Shown here piece by piece: positions 5,501 to 9,561 of a stretch of DNA of 9,561 nt; the stretch's first letter is position 1, and each line of letters starts with the position of its first letter. This DNA is from an uncultured Lachnospiraceae bacterium (GTDB lineage: Bacteria > Bacillota > Clostridia > Lachnospirales > Lachnospiraceae), in assembly GCA_910579285.1 (NCBI GenBank), contig CAJTTT010000055.1, positions 1 through 9,561 on the forward strand, read 5' to 3'. The notes beneath the pieces were generated by a model. That model saw only the letters and a list, made by a program, of their open reading frames with translations. It was not told the DNA's origin and made no database searches. The translations under genes were made by a program, and so were the position numbers.

Positions 5501-7970
5501 CGTCAGACATCTGTAACGGGATTTTGTCCTGTGTGTTCGTCCAATCCGCAGGCAGGGTCACGCCTTTTTGCAGGACGGGTTTGTCGGGCGCCGTTATGTC
5601 CTTCCACACGATCGTAAAGGAAATCTGCGCCGTTGCCCCTCCAATCGTCAGCTCTGCCGTTGCCTCACCGGGATTGATGTTATTCTCGTAGCGGATCGAA
5701 GACTCATCGGGCTTATTGCCATCCTGCTCTACCCAATTATCGCTGTAAGTGACCTGCACCGGCGTAATTGCACTCCCTGTATAATCCCAGTCTGCCCCCT
5801 CTTTTATGGAAAGCTCCGCGGTGGCGGACACACTGCCGCATGTACATCTCTGTGTGACCTCCGGGCCGGTGGCGGTATAGGTAAACCCTTCATGCCCGGA
5901 CGCTGTTATTTTGTCTTGATAAGCACTCCCTACAATCGCCTTATATCCCCCTATGTATTGGCACGAGGGGATATTGATGTTGGTTAAACCAGAACATGCG
6001 TCAAATATATCTTCGCCCGCTGTTGGAGGCTCCTTCCTTTGAAAGTTCACCGTAGTCAGACCAGTACACCTCACAAATGCCCACGAATCTATATTTTCCA
6101 CACTGTCTGGTATCGTCACCTCCGTCAAAGAGCCACATCCAACAAATGCCTGCTCCCCTATACTTGTCACACTGGACGGTATCTCCACCTCCGTCAAAGA
6201 CCTACAATCAGAAAATGCCCACTTCCTTATACTTGTCACACTGGACGGTATTTCCACACTTTGCAAAGCTCTACAACCATCAAATGTACTAGGCTCTATA
6301 CTTACCACACCGAACGGTATTTTAATGCTTTGAATCTTTTCACAGACAAAAAATGCCTGCATCCCTATACTTTTCACACTGGACGGTATTTCCACCTCCG
6401 TCAAAGAATCACATGCCTGAAACGCGAACTCCCCTATTCTTTTCACACTGGACGGTATTTCCACCTTCGTCAAAGAATCACAGCCCAAAAATACAGTATC
6501 CCCTATACTCGTCACGCCATCCTCAATGATAATCTTTGTGATAGCACTGTTGTCTTCAAATGGACTATAAGTGGCCCCAGTATAATCAGTCATCGCACCG
6601 CTTCCACTGATGGTCAGCACGCCTGTTGCGCTGTCGAAATTCCAGTACACACCATCCCCGCAGGTGCCGCTGTCGGCTAATGCCGCCATCACCTGTGCAC
6701 TTTCTCCGGCTGTCTTTGCAATCTCCACCCATACTTTCAGTTTCTCCAGCGCCTCTTCGGAAAACCGTGCCTGCTGTTCCCCTGTCAGCTTCTCATATTC
6801 CTCCCAGATGGCAAGGGCTTCTTTCGCATACGCATACAGCTTTTCTTCCCATGCCGCATAGCCTTTCTCACCTTTGTCCCTGTCCGGCTCTGCGGCAAGA
6901 TATTCCTCCCCGTCCGGCAGTGCCGCTATCCGATCAAGCAATGCCTGTATTATGGCATCTGTTCCGCTCTCTACCGTAACCGTGATTTCCGGCAGGCTGA
7001 CGCCCTCTGCCAGTGCATGCCCTTCCGGCAGAACGGCCTGAAAGAGATACGTCCCCTCTGTGTTTCCGTCATACTCAGGCACCGACTGCCATGCAACGCC
7101 CTCTATCGTAACCGTTTCCTCTTCCTGTTCCGCCTGTAGTTCTTCCTGCTTTTCAGCCGGTATGTGTTCCAATGTCTGTACCGAGATCACATTTTCCGCA
7201 AGATATTCCGGCATAGTGACGGTATGGGTTTCCTGTGTCATTCCACTTGCCTTCTGTTCCCCGGAAGACTCACTTTCCTGCGTGGCCCCACTCTCTTCCC
7301 GCTCTGTGGAAGCCGCGTTTTCCCCTTCACCGCTCTCCATATCTGACGTGTCCTCTTCGTCTGTCACAGGTTCACCGCCTGTCTCCCCGGCGTCTGCTCC
7401 CTCTTCCGGCTGTCTGTCCCCGGCGTCCGCATCACTGTCTTCTGTCCGGCCGCCTGTTTCGTCTCCTTCTCCGGCCTCCTCACCCGTTTCTGTCCCATTG
7501 CCTGTTTCCGCATCTTCCGGCTCTGCATCCTCTGCATCGGAAGGCATGTCTTCTTCCGTTTCCCCTGTGCCGCCGTTATCCTCCGTATCGGTTATGCCGC
7601 CGGCCGGCTCATCTCCTGCGTCCTCTTTATCTTCCCCGGTGTCCTCTCCGCCGTCATCCTGCGTCCCGTTTTCCCCATCCCCGGAAGGCCGGCCTTCCCC
7701 GGCCGCCACTGCCTCCAGTGTATCGGGGAGCGTCAGTTCCGAAAGCGTGGTTCCCACCGGGACAGTCTGCCCCCTGATCTCTTCGGGCAGCGCCTTAAAA
7801 TCAGAAATATACATTACTTCTGACTGCTCCGATTCTGCCGCCGCAAAGACGGAAAGCGTTTCTAGAAGATCGGGATAGGTCGTAAACAGCACACAAAAGC
7901 AGAGTATCACCGCCAGTATGCGCAGACGCCTTTTCCTTCTTGCTCTCAACCATGCACGTTGTTCATCCAT
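2550..7970 (-). CDS. Giant multi-domain cell-surface protein with BspA-type leucine-rich repeats and C-terminal membrane anchor (1806 aa)
   Basis: The start at 7970 (MDEQRAWLRARRKRR) is chosen because AGGAGG lies 9 bases upstream; the ATG at 8006 has no such site. Approximate residues: 1-45 basic, then hydrophobic signal sequence ending VFAAA; 46-87 and 246-335 two halves of an Ig-like module (ending LPEITVTV), split by an acidic D/E/G/T linker (88-245); 336-430 helical (RIAALPDGEEY, IWEEYEKLTGEQQ); 433-485 repeat cap; 486-646 seven 23-residue BspA-type LRRs (AFxxCxSLTEVEIPSSV); 695-1125 Ig-like modules with DxAGN motifs; 1127-1280 LTGLxPGxxY modules; 1283-1355 Listeria-Bacteroides repeat; 1440-1580 Pro/Gly/Lys stalk; 1580-1755 conserved pre-anchor domain (FYIIRAHDG); 1757-1806 Cys-rich motif, membrane helix and RRRK. 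It is exported and tethered in the membrane without an LPXTG sortase signal. Adhesion or host/polymer binding is the likely role; the ligand is unknown. Confidence 0.9.
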   Translation of the reverse strand: MDEQRAWLRARRKRRLRILAVILCFCVLFTTYPDLLETLSVFAAAESEQSEVMYISDFKALPEEIRGQTVPVGTTLSELTLPDTLEAVAAGEGRPSGDGENGTQDDGGEDTGEDKEDAGDEPAGGITDTEDNGGTGETEEDMPSDAEDAEPEDAETGNGTETGEEAGEGDETGGRTEDSDADAGDRQPEEGADAGETGGEPVTDEEDTSDMESGEGENAASTEREESGATQESESSGEQKASGMTQETHTVTMPEYLAENVISVQTLEHIPAEKQEELQAEQEEETVTIEGVAWQSVPEYDGNTEGTYLFQAVLPEGHALAEGVSLPEITVTVESGTDAIIQALLDRIAALPDGEEYLAAEPDRDKGEKGYAAWEEKLYAYAKEALAIWEEYEKLTGEQQARFSEEALEKLKVWVEIAKTAGESAQVMAALADSGTCGDGVYWNFDSATGVLTISGSGAMTDYTGATYSPFEDNSAITKIIIEDGVTSIGDTVFLGCDSLTKVEIPSSVKRIGEFAFQACDSLTEVEIPSSVKSIGMQAFFVCEKIQSIKIPFGVVSIEPSTFDGCRALQSVEIPSSVTSIRKWAFSDCRSLTEVEIPSSVTSIGEQAFVGCGSLTEVTIPDSVENIDSWAFVRCTGLTTVNFQRKEPPTAGEDIFDACSGLTNINIPSCQYIGGYKAIVGSAYQDKITASGHEGFTYTATGPEVTQRCTCGSVSATAELSIKEGADWDYTGSAITPVQVTYSDNWVEQDGNKPDESSIRYENNINPGEATAELTIGGATAQISFTIVWKDITAPDKPVLQKGVTLPADWTNTQDKIPLQMSDDVGVTKLLVSVDGVSPYTEVNGFPGGTGSVLYDYTSVLEGEHTYQFQAEDAEGNTSAESDIFTIKRDQTKPVIGTLTYDNKAKDFLDWITGKKSMIIHVPVMDAGSGVEKISYTLTPRNADGSLDGSGAEKTIAVKDGKAKITFADDFRGTVTINCADRAGNAADSVTIGTAGSGGVIVEDRAPDITALADRNLSDTQQTEPGGVAVSEGYYASAPALLVTVKDDTDNAVTTGLDSVSYQVGDSPEKPVTFDKSTLQKAAQAAFTIPAAEIPTGMTQIRVTASDNAGNEAEKTLTIKVKGPEKQPAAVMDYREEKLTGLVPGGEYLIGGTVCTADGEGKIPIKEGWFGSTISIVKKGSGSETTDSPAQSLPVPARPVKPTPAGVDVSTAGGTGKLTGLTPGAAYEISTDGGKTWESKTADGSGQITGLAPGAYVVRAEAGAGSFASENSSPVTIGAFQVKVTFMADGKKYQEISVDYGTALTDIPAVPPKKDAGDQTYTGEWCSDEQGTPAVFTNITADMTVYAVYTKAYTVTLQGGTGCSLSAEAGSESPVKEGGSFTFRFALSSGYQKTAGFAVKVNGVKVELTADGAYTISDIRENQTVTVEGVAKKPGKPSGSGGDKEDGQNPGPEDPGTGSGGQNPDVPTPKPPVTPPVKPAPETAAPADERPEGRKPGTASAAEKKPEGRPGARTDQKENGKPEGRPGTIPNQEEKGKSEEKSGTGGKDAGTPKTDSADAQAQTADGAGSGQTAGALPVQQEEVKIGKGTVLVTVACEEGKCTAAVADAGAVAEAVLTPGQQEIVNSGRTIEIRIDVTDISEKTPAQDKEVIESGIEAYREEAPGLVLGMYVDISLFVRTGEEGWNAVTETREPIEVVMGIPEKLQSDGRTFYIIRAHDGEYTFMNDLDGEPETITIRTDLFSSYAIAYVETDSADSGTKCSLCHICPAFYGVCCFIWLAVILAVMGIVMLVVWRRRKADEAGERKG
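6033..6515 (-). repeat. Seven 69-bp tandem repeats encoding leucine-rich repeats
   Basis: The repeats are in exact 69-base register, each beginning at a GTG valine codon: 6515, 6446, 6377, 6308, 6239, 6170 and 6101. Each encodes 23 residues of the form VxSIGxxAFxxCxSLTEVEIPSS. Several units share almost identical DNA over the segment encoding SLTEVEIPSSV, which suggests recent duplication or gene conversion. The unit at 6308-6377 and the last unit are the most diverged. Unit number may vary between strains. Confidence 0.88.
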
Positions 7971-7979
7971 AATGATATA

Positions 7980-7985
7980 CCTCCT
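7980..7985 (-). promoter_or_regulatory. Ribosome binding site fixing the start of the surface protein
   Basis: A perfect AGGAGG on the minus strand sits 9 bases before the ATG at 7970. The upstream in-frame ATG at 8006 has no Shine-Dalgarno sequence, so 7970 is the real start. Confidence 0.85.
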
Positions 7986-8012
7986 CGTTTCGTAATGTAC
8001 GGACAAAATCGC

Positions 8013-8062
8013 AAAAAGCCGCTATCTCCACAGAAACACACGGTTCTGTGGGGATAGCGGCT
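8013..8062 (-). terminator. Terminator-like hairpin in the leader of the surface-protein gene
   Basis: AGCCGCTATC (8017-8026) pairs with GATAGCGGCT (8053-8062), and CCACAGAA (8028-8035) pairs with TTCTGTGG (8044-8051). This gives an almost continuous 19-bp stem with one A-C mismatch on the minus strand. In the minus direction it is followed by TTTTT. It lies between the candidate promoter and the Shine-Dalgarno sequence of the 1806-codon gene, so it could attenuate that gene or end a short upstream transcript. An outer pairing GGACA/TGTCC further extends the structure. No known riboswitch class was recognised. Confidence 0.6.
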
Positions 8063-8125
8063 GTACTATAAACTGTCCTATAAAACGGCCCGCAAAAAGG
8101 GCGCAGTTCACCCAAGGCTTGGCTA

Positions 8126-8154
8126 AGGATATCCTTTCTGTACATTTGTGTCAA
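8126..8154 (-). promoter_or_regulatory. Candidate promoter of the surface-protein gene
   Basis: A perfect -35 box TTGACA (8149-8154) is followed after 17 bases by TATCCT (8126-8131), a 4/6 match to the -10 consensus. The transcript would carry a leader of about 150 bases that includes the hairpin at 8013-8062. A perfect TATAAT also occurs upstream at 8195-8200 but lacks a good -35 box. Read-through from the binding-protein gene is a third possibility, since no terminator lies between 8295 and 8154. Confidence 0.4.
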
Positions 8155-8211
8155 CTCCGTTCTCATTTTTTCTTTTAAAGTAAGATGTTATTTTATTATA
8201 AAGAGAAGACA

Positions 8212-8277
8212 CTATTTTTCCACCAAAATGGTACGAATTGCACATTTTAGGGTATACTTCGCGCTTTTAGTTTACAT
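8212..8277 (-). pseudogene. Possible start-stop remnant of an ABC permease gene
   Basis: GGAGG overlaps the stop of the binding-protein gene (TAGGAGG), and an ATG follows at 8277. The second codon is TAA. After it the frame reads TKSAKYTLKCAIRTILVEK and stops at 8212. The layout, with a ribosome site overlapping the previous stop, is what one sees before the permease gene in sugar ABC operons, and a single A-to-T change (AAA to TAA) would explain the stop. The remaining peptide is too short to recognise a permease, so this rests on position rather than homology. Confidence 0.25.
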
Positions 8278-8294
8278 AACTTATATTTGTCCTC

Positions 8295-9422
8295 CTATTT
8301 TTCACCCATGATCTTGTCGATCGTCGCCTGGGCTTCTTCCACCGCCTGCTCCGGCTCACTGTCCCCGGTAATCACTTTGTTGAACGCCAGTGAAATCGCA
8401 TCGGAAATTTCCGGCCACTCCGGCAGGGGGCCTCTTGCCTGCGCATACTGCATCTGGTCTACGAATACCTGGTAAACCTCATCGCCCTCAAACTGTCCTT
8501 CCGCAATCGTGGAATCAGAGGAGATATATCCCATCTGGTGCATCATATAGAGACAGGTGTCACCGCTCACCGCATATTCAAGGAATTTGATTGCCCCTTC
8601 CTCATTTCCGCCTGCGATCACCGCGTAATTCTCACCGCCCAGACCAGAAACCGGCTGTGCATCCTTCGGAATCGGCGCCACACCCCAGTTCACATCGGGC
8701 GCATCCTCTCTCATTGTCGGAATCTGCCAGGTACCGTTGATCATCATTGCAAGGTTGCCTGCAATAAACTGGTGCATCGTATCACCCTGTGTCCAGTTAA
8801 TCGCTTCTTTGGTCATCGCGCCGGAATCAACCATATCTTTCACAAAGTTCAGCGCCTTGATGCCGCCTTCGGAATTGATCTCATAGGATGTCGCGCCGGT
8901 TGACCACATCCAGGGCAGGAAATTGAAAGTACCCTCCTCATTCTGCAGTGCACAGTGTGCAAACCCGGAAACGGTATCGGTCGTACACGCTTTGGCTGTC
9001 TCCAGAAGCTCGTCCCAGGAAGCGGGCACTTCACAGCCAGCTGTCTCAAGCATGTCCTTGTTGTAGAACAGCACCAGATCGGGCAGTTCCGCTGCGGACG
9101 CGCCGATGGATAACTGTTTCTTGAAATCCGCAAAGGGAACGTACTTCGCCTCAACCGTGACACCGCTGTTGGAACTGTTGAACTCGTCAATAATGTGGTT
9201 CAGCGCCTCCTGATGGCCCTCCGTCTCCCAGTAATACCAGATGGTCACATTTCCTTCCGCCGAAGCCGCCCCGTCTGCCGGTGCATCAGCCGCCGGTTCT
9301 GTCTGGGATTCCACCGCGCTATTTTCCGCCTGGGGCGCATCGGACGCTGCGCCTTGCCCGGAACCCGATCCGCATCCGGCAAGAGCCATGCCCGCCATAC
9401 ACACTGTCATAAGCATAGACAA
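8295..9422 (-). CDS. Extracellular sugar-binding lipoprotein of an ABC transporter (375 aa), probably decaying
   Basis: The protein begins with a lipoprotein signal whose lipobox LAGC places the lipidated cysteine at residue 17. An Ala/Glu-rich linker (18-56) and a family-1 type solute-binding fold (from NVTIWYYWETEGHQEALNHI) follow. Typical later motifs are GFAHCALQNEEGTFNF, WSTGATSYEINSEGG, NWTQGDTMHQFIAGNLAMMI and GGENYAVIAGG. It would capture an oligosaccharide outside the cell for ABC import. Two oddities suggest decay. There is no Shine-Dalgarno sequence before the ATG at 9422, and the frame upstream reads TAA-AGA-TTT-TTG, as if the original MKRFLSMLM start had been destroyed. Near residue 117, LPDLV joins directly to LFYNKDMLE; relatives as I recall them have about 55-60 more residues here, so an in-frame deletion is likely. 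No permease gene follows. Confidence 0.85.
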   Translation of the reverse strand: MSMLMTVCMAGMALAGCGSGSGQGAASDAPQAENSAVESQTEPAADAPADGAASAEGNVTIWYYWETEGHQEALNHIIDEFNSSNSGVTVEAKYVPFADFKKQLSIGASAAELPDLVLFYNKDMLETAGCEVPASWDELLETAKACTTDTVSGFAHCALQNEEGTFNFLPWMWSTGATSYEINSEGGIKALNFVKDMVDSGAMTKEAINWTQGDTMHQFIAGNLAMMINGTWQIPTMREDAPDVNWGVAPIPKDAQPVSGLGGENYAVIAGGNEEGAIKFLEYAVSGDTCLYMMHQMGYISSDSTIAEGQFEGDEVYQVFVDQMQYAQARGPLPEWPEISDAISLAFNKVITGDSEPEQAVEEAQATIDKIMGEK

Positions 9423-9452
9423 AAATCTTTAAAAAGGGAGAAATTTCTAAAC

Positions 9453-9561
9453 CTAATCTGTCTCAGACAAAACCTCCAGTGGAATCCTGATTCTGATCTC
9501 CGTTCCCTTGACTCCAGCTTAGACTCTATACGAATAATATTTATATCTGCCATATCTACTA
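9453..9561 (-). pseudogene. Histidine kinase C-terminus, frameshifted (partial, runs off window)
   Basis: The last frame before the binding-protein gene reads GVKGTEIRIRIPLEVLSETD and stops at 9453. This is the terminal strand of a HATPase_c domain. Upstream, the homologous reading continues in another frame as VDMADINIIRIESKL; losing one base near 9516 (CTTGGA to CTGGA) would explain the shift. Together these give the kinase ending ...IESKLGVKGTEIRIRIPLE. A sensor kinase next to a sugar-binding protein is a common arrangement for sugar-responsive uptake loci in Clostridia. The gene is at least frameshifted here; the remainder lies outside the window. Confidence 0.6.

Noticed and set aside
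6033..6515. Regular 69-bp periodicity considered as a CRISPR or non-coding repeat array
   Set aside because: The units encode a clean 23-residue leucine-rich repeat in frame, with no repeat-spacer structure.
7060..7878. Plus-strand open frame of 272 codons rich in Ser/Pro
   Set aside because: It is the reverse complement of the acidic linker of the surface protein. The Ser/Pro composition is forced by GAA/GAC/GGC codons on the other strand. It has no ribosome site and no domain.
7963..8166. 67-codon minus-strand frame overlapping the leader and the start of the surface protein
   Set aside because: It has no Shine-Dalgarno sequence, reads straight through the leader hairpin, and its protein resembles nothing I know. 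A leader peptide cannot be fully excluded, but the hairpin explains the sequence better.

Overview
The window most likely comes from a gut Lachnospiraceae-type Clostridium (Bacillota). This rests on the style of the proteins: a huge secreted, multi-domain cell-surface protein with BspA-type leucine-rich repeats and a Cys-rich C-terminal membrane anchor, a family-1-type sugar-binding lipoprotein, Rpn/PD-(D/E)XK transposase-family genes and a small holin-like toxin. The organism is inferred, not proven. All recognisable genes lie on the minus strand; the long plus-strand open frames are shadows of the GC-rich surface-protein gene.

Bases 1-2400 are AT-richer and form an accessory junkyard. In order they hold the N-terminal part of an Rpn-family nuclease gene with a good promoter, a 137-bp MITE-like element with terminal inverted repeats and a 7-bp target duplication just upstream of that promoter, a broken tyrosine recombinase, a 29-aa holin-like putative type I toxin with a terminator-like hairpin for an opposing RNA, and a second, dead copy of the Rpn gene. 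The dead copy has lost its start codon, carries a 270-bp in-frame deletion between two copies of an 8-bp repeat, and has a frameshift.

Bases 2444-8200 are one transcription unit. It has a leader with a strong terminator-like hairpin in front of the gene, a good Shine-Dalgarno sequence, a 1806-codon surface protein, and a strong bidirectional terminator. The protein has a signal sequence, a very acidic linker that splits an Ig-like domain, a helical segment, seven 23-residue leucine-rich repeats, several Ig-like modules, a Listeria-Bacteroides repeat, a Pro/Gly-rich stalk, and a Cys-rich transmembrane anchor with no LPXTG motif.

Bases 8212-9561 look like the remains of a sugar-sensing and uptake locus. 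They comprise the frameshifted end of a histidine kinase, a solute-binding lipoprotein that has lost its normal start and ribosome binding site and seems to lack about 55-60 internal residues, and a possible start-stop remnant of the permease that should follow. The surface-protein gene now sits where permease genes would be expected. No CRISPR array, tRNA or rRNA was seen. The items most worth a second look are the MITE-like element, the toxin locus, the leader hairpin and the surface-protein architecture.
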